A stretch of 36,571 nucleotides of DNA from Arthrobacter celericrescens (GCF_003614925.1 NZ_QYLP01000083.1:1-36571); one strand, 5' to 3'. Positions 15,701-24,361 are shown, numbered from the stretch's first letter. Notes: generated from the letters alone by a model not told the origin. Made by a program: numbers and translations.

Positions 15701-17434
15701 TTAGTCCAGGCTCACCGGGCCGTACTCGGCCAGGAGTTCGCCCGGGCCGGGGTTGCCCGGCGCGGACGAACCGCCCAGGTGGTTCACTACGCCCCACACG
15801 GCGTTCAGGCCCGTGGTCACGGCACCTTCGGCCCAGCCCGCGGTCCAGGACACGTCGTCGCCGGCCAGGAAGATGCCGCGGTGCGCGTCGTCCAGCGAAG
15901 ACTGCTCGAAGTGGGTGTAGAGCCGCTGCTGGTAGCGGTAGTGGCCCGGCAGGTTGGCCTTGAAGGCGCCCATGAAGTTGGGATCGGATTCCCAAGACAC
16001 CGTGATCGGCTGGCCCACAATGTGGCCGCGGATGTCCAGGCCCGGGTAGATCTGCTCCAGCGAGTGGATCATGAGGTCGGCGCGCTGTTCGGCGTCGAGG
16101 CTCAGCCACTTCAGGGCGTCGTCGTTCCAGGTGTAGGAGAGCAGGATGACGGCGGGCTGGTCCGGACCGTTGTCCAGCAGGTAGGTGCCGCGGGTGAGCC
16201 GGTCGGTGAGGGTCATGGACATGACTTCCTGGCCGGTCTGCGGGTCGCGGTCTTTCCAGAACGGGCGGTCCACCATCACGAAGGTCTTGGAGGACTGCAT
16301 GTAGTGCGAGCGCTCGATCGCGGTCCACAGCTCGGCCGGGAAGAGCGCTTCCTCGGTCTTGATCCGGGTGGAGAGCAGCCAGGACTGGCAGGTGGTCACC
16401 ACCGCGGCGTACTCGCTCGTGCGGCCCCAGCGTTCGGTGACGGCGAGCCGGGACGTGGGGACGCCGTCGTCGTCCTTCACGCGGGCGATCCCCGCCACGG
16501 CGCCGCGCGGAGAACCGGAGTGCAGGGACGCCAGGGAGGTGCCGTCCGGCCAGTGGGCCATGCCCGACGGCGCGTGGTTCCAGAGTGCCTCCGGCAGCCG
16601 CTGCGCTCCCCCGGCGATGCCGCGGTGGTGGTCGTCGGCGTCGGTGTAGACCACGCGGAGGATTTCCAGGATGGAGTTGGGGAAGTCGGTGTCCCAGCCG
16701 CCGGTGCCGAAACCCACCTGGCCGAAGGCTTCACGGTGCGCGAAGCCGGCTTCCTTGAAGGCGCGGCTCTTGGCGACGAATCCGGAGAAGGTCTCCTCGT
16801 CGAAGTCCTCCAACAGCCCATTCCACAGTTCCTTGATGCGGGCGGTGTCGCGGGCCTTGATGGCCTCCTGCATGTCCTCGAAGCGGGCGTCCTCGCGCAG
16901 GGCTGCGCGCCACGCTTCGGCCACCTCGTGGAAGAACTCCGGCAGGTCCGCGGCCGTTTCGGCGTAGAACTTCTCGCCCTTGAGCTCGATCACGGTGCTG
17001 GAGGTGGGCGGTGCCAGCGGGTTGGGGAAGTCCTGGGTTTCCAGGCCGAGCTTGTCGATGTAGTGGTACAGGGCCTTGCTGGAGACCGGGAAGCGCATGC
17101 CGCCCAGGTCCGCCACCACGCCGGGGGCCGCCGGGAAGGAGGCGGTGCGCAGGCGCCCGCCGATCTGGTCGGCCTCGTAGACCACGGGCTTGAGGCCGAG
17201 CTTCATCAGTTCGTACGCGGTGACGAGCCCGGAAACCCCGGCCCCGACGACGGCCACCTCGGTTCCGTACAAAGACTCCGGGACGCTGCCCAGCCCTGCG
17301 GGGTGCTGCAGGTAGTGGTCGTAGCTGAAAGGGAAGTCCGGGTTCAGCATGGTGATCGGCGCAGTGCCGTCCTGCTCCGGGGCGGTGGGGATGCCTGCGG
17401 GAACGGCTGCGGGCAATTCGGTGGCGGTGGTCAT
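15701..17434 (-). CDS. davB: L-lysine 2-monooxygenase-like FAD amine oxidase
   Basis: 577-residue flavin amine oxidase. FAD-binding VAVVGAGVSGL (60-70), ribose-binding Glu87 (VVYEAD), GGRLR (92-96), the GGMRFP motif with substrate-carboxylate Arg114, and the C-terminal FAD segment FLAGDDVSWTAGWAEGAV near 520-540. Segments such as HPAGLGS, AYELMKLGLKPVVYEA, GFGTGGWDTDFPNS, HYMQSSKTFVMVDRPFWKD and the tail NPGPGELLAEYGP match my recollection of Pseudomonas DavB better than tryptophan 2-monooxygenase IaaM. DavB oxidatively decarboxylates lysine to 5-aminovaleramide. The ATG overlaps the permease stop by one base (TGATG), so uptake and oxidation are coupled. An amidase of the DavA type lies at 21855. 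An IaaM-like aromatic activity is the main alternative. Confidence 0.82.
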   Translation of the reverse strand: MTTATELPAAVPAGIPTAPEQDGTAPITMLNPDFPFSYDHYLQHPAGLGSVPESLYGTEVAVVGAGVSGLVTAYELMKLGLKPVVYEADQIGGRLRTASFPAAPGVVADLGGMRFPVSSKALYHYIDKLGLETQDFPNPLAPPTSSTVIELKGEKFYAETAADLPEFFHEVAEAWRAALREDARFEDMQEAIKARDTARIKELWNGLLEDFDEETFSGFVAKSRAFKEAGFAHREAFGQVGFGTGGWDTDFPNSILEILRVVYTDADDHHRGIAGGAQRLPEALWNHAPSGMAHWPDGTSLASLHSGSPRGAVAGIARVKDDDGVPTSRLAVTERWGRTSEYAAVVTTCQSWLLSTRIKTEEALFPAELWTAIERSHYMQSSKTFVMVDRPFWKDRDPQTGQEVMSMTLTDRLTRGTYLLDNGPDQPAVILLSYTWNDDALKWLSLDAEQRADLMIHSLEQIYPGLDIRGHIVGQPITVSWESDPNFMGAFKANLPGHYRYQQRLYTHFEQSSLDDAHRGIFLAGDDVSWTAGWAEGAVTTGLNAVWGVVNHLGGSSAPGNPGPGELLAEYGPVSLD

Positions 17435-18963
17435 CAGAGTTCTGCCTTCGCGGTTGCGGGGTCGGTGTCCAAATCGGTGGCCCCGGCGGATAGTTCACGG
17501 TAGTCCTGCTCGCTGAGGGCGGCTACCTTCGAGTGGCGGCGCCCATAGCCGAAGTAGATGGCGGCCCCCACCAGCATCCACGCACCGAATGTCAGCCACG
17601 TGTCGGCGCCGAGGTTGGCCATCAGGTAGGCGCACATCAGGGTGCCGAGGATCGGGGTGGCGGGGTACAGCGGCACGCGGAAGTTGCGCTTGAGGTCCGG
17701 GCGGTTGCGGCGCAAGTAGATCACGGCCACGTTCACCAGGGCGAAGGCGAAGAGGGTACCGATGCTGGTGGCGTCCGCGAGCGCGCCCAGCGGCACGAAC
17801 CCGGCAGTGAGCGCGACGGCGGTCCCCACGATCAGCGTGCCGGCCACCGGGGTGCCGGTGCGGCGGGAGACCCGGCCGAAGATGCCCGGGACCATGCCGT
17901 CACGGGACATGGAGAGCAGGATGCGGGTCTGGCCGTAGAGGACGGTAAGTACGATCGAGGCGATGGCCAGGACGGCACCCACGGCGAACACCAGGGCGAT
18001 CCACGGCTGGTGGGTGGTCTCTTCGAGGATCTGCACCAGGGCGGCTTCCGTGCCGTCGAACCAGCCCCACGGACGGGCACCGACGGCGGCCACTGCCACC
18101 AGGACGTAGATGCTGGTGACGATCAGCATGGACAGCATGATGGCGCGGGGAAGGTCCTTTTTGGGATTCCTGGCTTCTTCGCCCGCGGTGGAAGCGGCGT
18201 CGAAGCCGATGTAGGAGAAGAACACGGTGGACGCGGCAGCCGAGACGCCGGCGGCGCCCATCGGCAGGAGGGGCTCGAAGTTGCCGGCGTTGAAGGCGGT
18301 GAAGGCCACGGCGCAGAAGAAGACCAGGATGCCAACCTTCACGGCAACGATCGCCGTGTTGATCCAGGCGCTTTCACGGGCACCGCGGACCAGCAGCAGC
18401 ATCGCCAGGACCACGATCACCACCGCGGAGAGGTTCACTGCGCCGCCTTCGGACGGCGCCAGGGCGAAGGCATCAGGAAGGGCCAGGCCGAAGATGTTGA
18501 GCGTTTCGTTGACGTACTGGCCCGCGCCCACCGCGACGGCGGCGACCGAAACGGCGTATTCGAGGACGAGGCACCAGCCGCAGATCCAGGCCATCCCTTC
18601 GCCCATGGTGGCGTAGGAGTAGGAGTAGCTGGACCCGGCCACCGGGACGAGTCCGGCCATTTCGGCGTAGGACACGGCCGAGAGCAGGGCCGCGAATCCG
18701 GCGATCACGAAGGAGATCCAGATCGCGGGTCCGGCCAGCGGCACGGATTCCCCCAGGATCACCAGGATGCCGGTGCCAAGGGTGGCGCCGACGCTGATCA
18801 TGGTCAGCTGGAAGACGCCGAAGCTGCGGCGCAGCGGGGCGCCGCCTTCGCCGTTGCCGGCCTCTTCGACCATCTGGTTGATCGGTTTGCGGCGCAGCAA
18901 CTGGGCACCGAGGCCGGGCCGGCCGGCGGGGGCCTTTGTTGCGGGGTTGGCGGACATAGTCAC
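17434..18963 (-). CDS. APC-family amino acid permease (probably cationic amino acids)
   Basis: 509 residues from GTG 18963, which has AAGGGA eight bases upstream; the ATG at 18957 is the alternative. Twelve or so membrane helices of the amino acid-polyamine-organocation family; the first contains the substrate loop VGATLGTGILVILGE, and helix 3 onward resembles the CAT (cationic amino acid transporter) branch (SYAEMAGLVPVAGSSYSYSY). Neighbouring davB overlaps its stop by one base, which suggests the substrate is the davB substrate, lysine by inference. Possible farther upstream starts run into the PucR promoter and were discarded. Confidence 0.88.
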   Translation of the reverse strand: MTMSANPATKAPAGRPGLGAQLLRRKPINQMVEEAGNGEGGAPLRRSFGVFQLTMISVGATLGTGILVILGESVPLAGPAIWISFVIAGFAALLSAVSYAEMAGLVPVAGSSYSYSYATMGEGMAWICGWCLVLEYAVSVAAVAVGAGQYVNETLNIFGLALPDAFALAPSEGGAVNLSAVVIVVLAMLLLVRGARESAWINTAIVAVKVGILVFFCAVAFTAFNAGNFEPLLPMGAAGVSAAASTVFFSYIGFDAASTAGEEARNPKKDLPRAIMLSMLIVTSIYVLVAVAAVGARPWGWFDGTEAALVQILEETTHQPWIALVFAVGAVLAIASIVLTVLYGQTRILLSMSRDGMVPGIFGRVSRRTGTPVAGTLIVGTAVALTAGFVPLGALADATSIGTLFAFALVNVAVIYLRRNRPDLKRNFRVPLYPATPILGTLMCAYLMANLGADTWLTFGAWMLVGAAIYFGYGRRHSKVAALSEQDYRELSAGATDLDTDPATAKAEL

Positions 18964-19052
18964 CGTTGACGTCCCTTCGAAGTCGTTGCGCTTTCCTCGG
19001 TCAACGGTATCTTGTGAGCCAGCTCTCAAGATGGTGCAAAGTGACCTATAGT
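18962..19052. promoter_or_regulatory. Bidirectional control region of the lysine module
   Basis: Between the permease and PucR starts. A 20-bp near-palindrome CTTGTGAG-CCAG-CTCTCAAG (19011-19030) overlaps where the PucR -35 should be. A 9-bp inverted repeat ACCGTTGAC (18962-18970) / GTCAACGGT (19000-19008) flanks it, with a third GTCAACG at 19051-19057. TATAGT (19047-19052) ends eight bases before the PucR ATG. The arrangement fits PucR autoregulation and divergent control of permease-davB. Confidence 0.5.
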
Positions 19053-19060
19053 CAACGTAC

Positions 19061-20806
19061 ATGAGACGTAATGCACCTGAAGACCACCCCGCTGGCGGCG
19101 CATCCGCCGGGGCTGCCGGCACAGCGTCCGGCACCCCGTCGCCGACGCCGCCGGGCGGCCCCTTGGGCGCCGTCACGCTGGAGCAGCTCCTCGCGCAGTT
19201 GCCCGAGGGCATGCGGATCCTGCACGCCGGCGGCAGGGACGGCGGCAAAAGCGGCGGCGCGGCCGAGCCGCTGCGCTGGGTGGAACCCAGCGAGCTCGAA
19301 GACCCCACCCCGTACGTCCCCGAAGGCGAGTTCCTGCTCACCGCCGGGCTGCCCTTCCGGGGCGACGGCGGCACCCCGGAACGCATCGACGCCTACGTCC
19401 GGCGCCTGGTGAAGGCGAAAGTGCGCGCCTTGGGATTCGGCGTCCGGCCCTATTTCGACGAGGTGCCCGGGAGCCTGCTTGAGGCCTGCCGCAGCCATGG
19501 CCTCACCCTGATCGAAATTCCCGAGTCCGTTCCCTTCGCCGCGATCGGCCTGGAATTTTCGCAGCTGCTGGAATCGGACAACGCCCGCGTGTTCCGCCAG
19601 CTCGCGGAGATCAACCGGCAGCTGATGCGGGCGGTCCTCTCCCCCCGGCCCGAACACGAACTCCTGGCCGCCCTGGTGCAGCGGGTGCCGGTGTGGGCGC
19701 TGCTGTTCGGCGCCGACGGGCGGGTCCGGGCGCGGGCGCACAGCGCGGGCGGAACAAGCGGCGGCGGAACCGACAAAGCAGGCGGAACGAGCGGCGGAAG
19801 CCGCGGCAGCACCGGCGTCGAGCTTTCACTCCTGGAACCGATGCTGGAACGCCTCCTCTCCGGCAGCGGTCCGCGCGTGGAAATGGACGGCTTCGATCAA
19901 CCCGGCTCGGCGATGGTGTTCGGCCATCCGCTGCGCAGCACCAAGGACGCCAACCTCGGGGCGCTGATCCTCGGCTCCGACGACGCCCTCACCCCCGCGC
20001 AGAACAACGTGGTGCAGTCCGTGGTGGGCCTGCTGGAACTGCTGGTCCGGCAGCGCACCAGCGGTTCGCTCGCGCCCAGCCAGCTCGCGACGGCGCTGCT
20101 GCTGCACCCGGACAGCCTGGCCTCGGGCGGCACCCGGCACGTCAATGGCCTCAAGGACCTGCTGGCGCAGAGCCTGTCCTCCAGCCGCTCCGCCGCCGTC
20201 CGGGTGGTCCAGGGCATCAAGGCCGACTCCCCCGAGTGGCCCTCGGGGGACAGCCCGGTGCGGGAGCTCCTGCAATGGCGGCGGCTGTTCGACACCAAGC
20301 TCGTCGAAATCACGGACTACGGCTTCGCTGCGGTCACCCGGCTGAAGGTGGACGATGCGCTGGTGGCAGAGGTCGAGAAGCTGGGTTGGCGCCTGGTGAT
20401 CGGCGACGCCGCGGAACTCGGCGGCCTGCCCGCCGCATACCAGCGGGCGTCCTCGCTGCGGACGAAGGTCCAGTCCAGCGGGCGCAGCGCCCGGGTGGAC
20501 GAGGCCAGCTGGAGCGTCACGGGACTGCTCGGCCGGGAGGCCGGCACCATGCTCGCCTCCCGCCTGCTGGAGCCGTTGTTGGCGCTCGACGCCGGGAAGC
20601 GGGATCCGCTGCTGGCTGTCCTGCGCGGGTGGCTGGCGGAGAACGGCAGCTGGGACGGCTCCGCGAAGCGCCTGGGACTGCACCGCAACAGCATCCGCCG
20701 GCAGATCGGCCAGGTGGGCGAGCTCCTGGGCGTGGACCTCAACGAGGCCCACGTCCGCGCCGAACTCTGGATCGCGCTGCAGTACGTGGACGAAGTGGCG
20801 GGCTAG
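19061..20806 (+). CDS. PucR-family transcriptional regulator
   Basis: 581 residues. The N-terminal PucR domain spans about 38-170 (VTLEQLLAQLP ... LTLIEIPESVPFAAIGLEFS), followed by a GGDEF-like/CdaR middle region and the C-terminal PucR helix-turn-helix (about 520-577, WLAENGSWDGSAKRLGLHRN). Such proteins usually activate catabolic genes in response to the substrate. Two low-complexity stretches, Pro/Ala/Gly at 10-35 and GGTSGG repeats at about 229-252, are probably disordered linkers. It is divergent from permease-davB and very likely controls them. The TAG stop shares CTAG with the stop of the convergent gene. Confidence 0.9.
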   Translation: MRRNAPEDHPAGGASAGAAGTASGTPSPTPPGGPLGAVTLEQLLAQLPEGMRILHAGGRDGGKSGGAAEPLRWVEPSELEDPTPYVPEGEFLLTAGLPFRGDGGTPERIDAYVRRLVKAKVRALGFGVRPYFDEVPGSLLEACRSHGLTLIEIPESVPFAAIGLEFSQLLESDNARVFRQLAEINRQLMRAVLSPRPEHELLAALVQRVPVWALLFGADGRVRARAHSAGGTSGGGTDKAGGTSGGSRGSTGVELSLLEPMLERLLSGSGPRVEMDGFDQPGSAMVFGHPLRSTKDANLGALILGSDDALTPAQNNVVQSVVGLLELLVRQRTSGSLAPSQLATALLLHPDSLASGGTRHVNGLKDLLAQSLSSSRSAAVRVVQGIKADSPEWPSGDSPVRELLQWRRLFDTKLVEITDYGFAAVTRLKVDDALVAEVEKLGWRLVIGDAAELGGLPAAYQRASSLRTKVQSSGRSARVDEASWSVTGLLGREAGTMLASRLLEPLLALDAGKRDPLLAVLRGWLAENGSWDGSAKRLGLHRNSIRRQIGQVGELLGVDLNEAHVRAELWIALQYVDEVAG

Positions 20807-21795
20807 GAGGCGGCCTGCCCCCGGGCGCCGTCCCACCATTCCAGCACGCGTGTGCCATAAAAAGTCAGCCACTTGGAGGCCTCGCCGGCCGGCACGTCGA
20901 CTTCAAACCACACGTCGCCGGGATGGCGGCGCTCCTGGATCCAGCGCCCGTCCGGACCGCGGGCGTCGCGGACGACGCCGATCGCGTCGGCAAGGCGCGG
21001 ATCCGGCATCGTGCGGTCAGGTTCAGCGCGGTCAAACAGCGCGGCCGAGCGGAAGTAGTCGGTCGCGTTCAGCACGCTGTAGAACCAGCGGAACGGATAC
21101 ACGAAGCGGCTCGCCCAATGCGCCACCTGCTCCCCCGTCGACTTCCGGTACAGCAGGCGCCGTTCGAGCAGGTATTCCTCGCCTGCGCGGCGGGCCGCCA
21201 CCAGATCCGCGTCGGCGAGGCCCGCCTGCTCGTAGTACAGCAGGCCCTTCAGGGAGTTGATGGTCGAATGGAAGGACGATCGCGAGGAACCCTCCACCCA
21301 GTCGCAGTTCCAGCCGCCGTCGGGCAGCCGGTGCTCCACGAACCAGCGGGCCAGGCCGGACACATCCGCCCCCAGCCACGCCCCGTTGGCCAGGGTGTAG
21401 GCGTTGATGCAACAGTCCACCTCGCCGCCCCAGTACGGCAGGTTGTCGTATTCCCAGCGGCTGTTGGCGTCGAGCAACTCGGCAGTGCCGGCCAGGATCC
21501 CGGCGTCCAGGCCCCACTCGCGCAGCGCATTGAGCGACCAGGTGGTGGCGGTCCAGGGCTGGCCCTGTTCATCCGTCGCAAACTGGTATCCGGCCGGGAA
21601 GTACGCACCGCCCGCCCATTGCCCGTCAGGATCCTGAAGCGCGAGCAGCCGGGCGCCGAAGCCCTCCTTGGCTACCCGGCCGCGGCTCTCCTGCCACGCC
21701 TCGGGCGGCGCACCGGCTAGGTCGCGCTCCACCTGCCAGCGCAAGGCAGGGTCCGAATCCAGCAGCCAGTCAAGCAGGGCGGGGTCAACGGCCAT
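20803..21795 (-). CDS. Terpene-cyclase/prenyltransferase-fold protein, function unknown
   Basis: 330 residues with the look of an alpha/alpha-toroid (squalene-cyclase/prenyltransferase-like) protein: repeated helical units carrying G-x-W turns such as LQDPDGQWAGG (53-63), LPDGGWNCDW and GPDGRWIQERRHPGDVW. The Asp-rich catalytic motif DxDD of squalene-hopene cyclases is not evident, so cyclase activity is doubtful. Paired residues DCC and HWASRFVYPFRWF could line the cavity. No signal peptide or membrane helix. ATG 21795 lies seven bases after TAGCCT (21803-21808, minus), suggesting its own leaderless message, although davA lies 59 bases upstream on the same strand. Role in the lysine module unclear. 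Confidence 0.75.
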   Translation of the reverse strand: MAVDPALLDWLLDSDPALRWQVERDLAGAPPEAWQESRGRVAKEGFGARLLALQDPDGQWAGGAYFPAGYQFATDEQGQPWTATTWSLNALREWGLDAGILAGTAELLDANSRWEYDNLPYWGGEVDCCINAYTLANGAWLGADVSGLARWFVEHRLPDGGWNCDWVEGSSRSSFHSTINSLKGLLYYEQAGLADADLVAARRAGEEYLLERRLLYRKSTGEQVAHWASRFVYPFRWFYSVLNATDYFRSAALFDRAEPDRTMPDPRLADAIGVVRDARGPDGRWIQERRHPGDVWFEVDVPAGEASKWLTFYGTRVLEWWDGARGQAAS

Positions 21796-21854
21796 GGCCC
21801 GGAGGCTACCAGCAGCTCCAGCGGGGGTCCATGGGCGTACAGTTCACGGGCTGG

Positions 21855-22667
21855 TCAGGGCGCGCCGGTTTCGCCGGTTTCCCACTCGCGGTACAGCTCC
21901 GGACGCCGTTCCCTCAGGTACGGCACTTTCTCCCGGGCGGCACGGGCGTCGTCTGCGGACACCTCGGCGAACAGCAGCGCCGGCCCGTCGCCTGAGGAGG
22001 CCAGCAGCGCGCCGTCGGGCCCGGCCACCACGCTGCCGCCCGCGAAATCGCAGCCGTCCTCGTGTCCGCTGTGGTTGGCGTAGGCCACGGTGAGCTGGCT
22101 CTCCAGCGCCCGGGCCCGCAGCAGCACCTGCGGGACGGCGTCGAATCCGGCAGACAGGGCCGTGGGCACCAGGAGCAGTTCGGCTCCGCGGACGGCGGCC
22201 GCGCGCACGGCCTCCGGGAATTCGACGTCGTAGCAGATCAGCAGGGAGGCCTGCAGTCCCTCGAAACCGACGACGGCGGGAGCATCCGACGCCGGACTGA
22301 ACGCCTTGCGCTCGTCCTCGCCGAAGAGGTGGACCTTGCCGTAGTCAAGGAGGGTGTTGCCGGTCCGGTCCAGGAGGGTGGCGGTGATCCGGTGTCCGCC
22401 GTGGCCGTCAGGGGCGGGGAGACTGTAGACGAGGCCGACGCCGTGCCGGCGCGCCGTTCCGGCGAGGCGCTCCCGCAGCTCCGGCAGCATTGCGTAGTCG
22501 AACTCCGCGTCGATGCGCAGCGGCGCATAGCCCACGGGAAACAGCTCGGGAGTCAGCAGCAGCGAAGCACCGGCCGCGGCAGCACGGCGGGCCGCATCGT
22601 CGATGGCCGCCAGGTTCGCGTCGACGTCCAGGACAGCAGCGTTCGCCTGCAGCACGGCCAGCAGCAT
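21855..22667 (-). CDS. davA: Carbon-nitrogen hydrolase, probable 5-aminovaleramidase
   Basis: 270 residues from the second of two adjacent ATGs (22667), which has AAGGGG five bases upstream. Nitrilase-superfamily amidase with a complete Glu-Lys-Cys triad: Glu41 (LLLTPELFPVGY), Lys111 (LDYGKVHLFGEDE) and Cys145 (SLLICYDVEFPE). These motifs and the length match Pseudomonas DavA, which hydrolyses 5-aminovaleramide, the product of DavB, to 5-aminovalerate. A davB-like gene lies in the same cluster, which supports the assignment. Other nitrilase-family amidases (omega-amidase, aliphatic amide hydrolase) remain possible. Long upstream in-frame readings cross a tandem repeat and are rejected. A possible -10 is TATCGT at 22702-22707 (minus). 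Confidence 0.75.
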   Translation of the reverse strand: MLLAVLQANAAVLDVDANLAAIDDAARRAAAAGASLLLTPELFPVGYAPLRIDAEFDYAMLPELRERLAGTARRHGVGLVYSLPAPDGHGGHRITATLLDRTGNTLLDYGKVHLFGEDERKAFSPASDAPAVVGFEGLQASLLICYDVEFPEAVRAAAVRGAELLLVPTALSAGFDAVPQVLLRARALESQLTVAYANHSGHEDGCDFAGGSVVAGPDGALLASSGDGPALLFAEVSADDARAAREKVPYLRERRPELYREWETGETGAP

Positions 22668-22801
22668 CATTACCCCTTCAATGGCTCTCGGTTGTGCTCC
22701 CACGATACGCAGCGCCGGGTCCGGAGCGGTAGGACGATTGGACCCGCTTCCACTGCTTTGAGGGCGGAACGCACCACGGACGGACCCTGCCTTCGAGCGC
22801 G

Positions 22802-22855
22802 CCCGGGCCCCGCCTGGAGCTGCACCCGGGCCCCGCCTGGAGCTGCGCCCGGGCC
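22802..22855. repeat. 23-bp tandem repeat, 2.3 copies
   Basis: CCCGGGCCCCGCCTGGAGCT plus GC(A/G) occurs at 22802-22824 and 22825-22847, with eight bases of a third copy. It lies between the divergent davA and ROK genes, away from both core promoters. The copies differ at one base. Confidence 0.85.
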
Positions 22856-22893
22856 GATTCCTCCCGGTCGCAACCCGTCCGCTTGTGTTAACT

Positions 22894-22925
22894 TCTTGAC
22901 TACAAATGTGCCTTTGGTGCACGCT
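22894..22925 (+). promoter_or_regulatory. Promoter of the ROK gene with shared operator box
   Basis: -35 TTGACT (22896-22901), 18-base spacer, weak -10 CACGCT (22920-22925), then six bases to the ATG. The box TCTTGACTACAA (22894-22905) is repeated exactly at 24264-24275 in front of the sugar importer. A repressor covering the -35 of both promoters is the simple reading. Confidence 0.6.
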
Positions 22926-22931
22926 TCTTAG

Positions 22932-24140
22932 ATGCCCGCAACGACGCGCTCGGCAACGAGCCCCCGCAAGAACCCCGGCTCGCAATCCGCCCCCGGGTCA
23001 CAGTCAGCACTGCGCCATCTCAACCAGCAGCGCCTCATCGAGTGCCTGCTCAGCGGACCGGCCACCCAAGCCGAACTTTCACGGCAGACCGGCCTCTCCA
23101 CCGCCACGGTGTCCAACATCGTGAAAATCATGCAGGGGGCCGGCCTCGTTTCCACGGAACCGGTGACAAGCTCGGGCCGCCGGGCACTGAGCGTGCGGCT
23201 CAACAGCAAGGGCGCGGTCGCCGTCGGGATCGACTTCGGCCGCCGGCACCTGCGGGTGGTCCTCGCTTCCCTGGGCTACCAGGTACTTGCCGAGGAAACC
23301 GTTACCCTCCCCCTGGGCCACCATGCGGAGGAAGGCATCGCGGCCGCCGTCGAACTCCTCGAAAAGCTGCTCACGGAAAACGGCGTGGAACGCCGGGCGG
23401 TGGTGGGTGCCGGGGCCGGCATCGCCGGGCCGATCGACCGGCGCACCGGGACCGTGGCACAGGGCGCCATCCTGCCCGAATGGGTCGGATTCCACATCCT
23501 CGAACGCCTCGAACGCGCCCTGGAAATGCCCGTGTACGTTGACAACGACGCCAATCTCGGCGCCCTGTCCGAGGTCACCTGGGGGCCACACACCGGGGTA
23601 GGCGACCTGATGTTCCTGAAGATCGGTTCGGGCATCGGCGCGGGGCTGATCGTCAACGGCGCGCCCTACTACGGGGCCGTGGGAATCACCGGGGAAATCG
23701 GCCACGCCACCATCCACGAATACGGCGCCATCTGCCGCTGCGGCAACCGCGGCTGCCTGGAAACGGTCGCCTCCACCAGCACCATGATCGAGCTCCTCGG
23801 CAAAAGCACGGGAACGAGCCTGGAGCCGGAGGACCTTGTGCGCAATGCCCTCGCGAAGGACCAGGCAACCCTGCGCGTGATCGACGACGCCGGGCTTGCG
23901 GTCGGGCGCGCGCTGGGCAACGTGGCCAACCTGATCGGCCCCGAAGTGATCGTGGTGGGTGGCCCCCTGGCAGGGCTCGGCGAGACCCTCCTGGACCCGA
24001 TCCGGCGCGGCCTGATCCGCCACGCGGTGCCGGTGGTCGGCGAGACAACCACCCTCACCATGTCCTCCCTGGGCGCCCGGGCGGAGGCCCTCGGGGCTGC
24101 CGCGCTGGTGTTCCAGCACGCCGGCATCAGCACCGGCTGA
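22932..24140 (+). CDS. ROK-family transcriptional regulator
   Basis: 402 residues. A winged helix-turn-helix at about 28-92 ([20 protein letters not shown]) precedes a sugar-kinase-like ROK domain. The zinc site is intact: His258 (EIGHATI) with CRCGNRGC (268-275). The phosphate-binding DFG at 101-103 lacks the full DxGGT motif of true glucokinases, as in NagC/XylR-type regulators. It probably senses a monosaccharide or its phosphate. The importer genes follow 220 bases downstream, and the same 12-base box stands at both promoters. Start: ATG 22932, no ribosome site, six bases after a possible -10. Confidence 0.92.
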   Translation: MPATTRSATSPRKNPGSQSAPGSQSALRHLNQQRLIECLLSGPATQAELSRQTGLSTATVSNIVKIMQGAGLVSTEPVTSSGRRALSVRLNSKGAVAVGIDFGRRHLRVVLASLGYQVLAEETVTLPLGHHAEEGIAAAVELLEKLLTENGVERRAVVGAGAGIAGPIDRRTGTVAQGAILPEWVGFHILERLERALEMPVYVDNDANLGALSEVTWGPHTGVGDLMFLKIGSGIGAGLIVNGAPYYGAVGITGEIGHATIHEYGAICRCGNRGCLETVASTSTMIELLGKSTGTSLEPEDLVRNALAKDQATLRVIDDAGLAVGRALGNVANLIGPEVIVVGGPLAGLGETLLDPIRRGLIRHAVPVVGETTTLTMSSLGARAEALGAAALVFQHAGISTG

Positions 24141-24195
24141 CGGCCCGGCGGGGCACACTCTGCGCACTGCCCGCGGCCAGCCCCGGGAGCAGCCG

Positions 24196-24215
24196 GACCG
24201 GCCCGCAGGCCGGTC
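24196..24215 (+). terminator. Possible hairpin terminator of the ROK gene
   Basis: GACCGGCC-CGCA-GGCCGGTC is a perfect 8-bp stem 55 bases after the ROK stop. No T tract follows, so termination is uncertain. Confidence 0.45.
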
Positions 24216-24263
24216 GCGGAAAAGCAGCAATTGGGCAACGATCGCGAAAGTCTTGCGTTCAAC

Positions 24264-24295
24264 TCTTGACTACAAGACCTGTGATCCAGTTTACT
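24264..24295 (+). promoter_or_regulatory. Promoter of the mmsA-mmsB-chvE operon with shared operator box
   Basis: -35 TTGACT (24266-24271), 18-base spacer and -10 TTTACT (24290-24295) give a good vegetative promoter. The box TCTTGACTACAA (24264-24275) matches the ROK promoter. A leader of ~60 bases follows, with a small hairpin (24310-24326) and GGAGG at 24347-24351. Confidence 0.65.
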
Positions 24296-24361
24296 TTTTC
24301 ATCAGACAGCCCGGAGTTCTTCCGGGAGACAACGACGTCAGGCATTGGAGGCGTAGGGCCT

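Noticed and set aside
15701..17434. Tryptophan 2-monooxygenase (IaaM) and an indole-3-acetamide auxin route
   Set aside because: The family is shared, but the N-terminal HPAGLGS region, the GFGTGGWDTDFPNS segment and the C-terminal tail fit DavB better, and the partner amidase is of the nitrilase/DavA type rather than the IaaH amidase-signature type.
22671..22985. N-terminal extension of the davA-like protein
   Set aside because: It is translated from the GC-rich tandem repeat and the ROK promoter; nitrilase homology begins at 22667.
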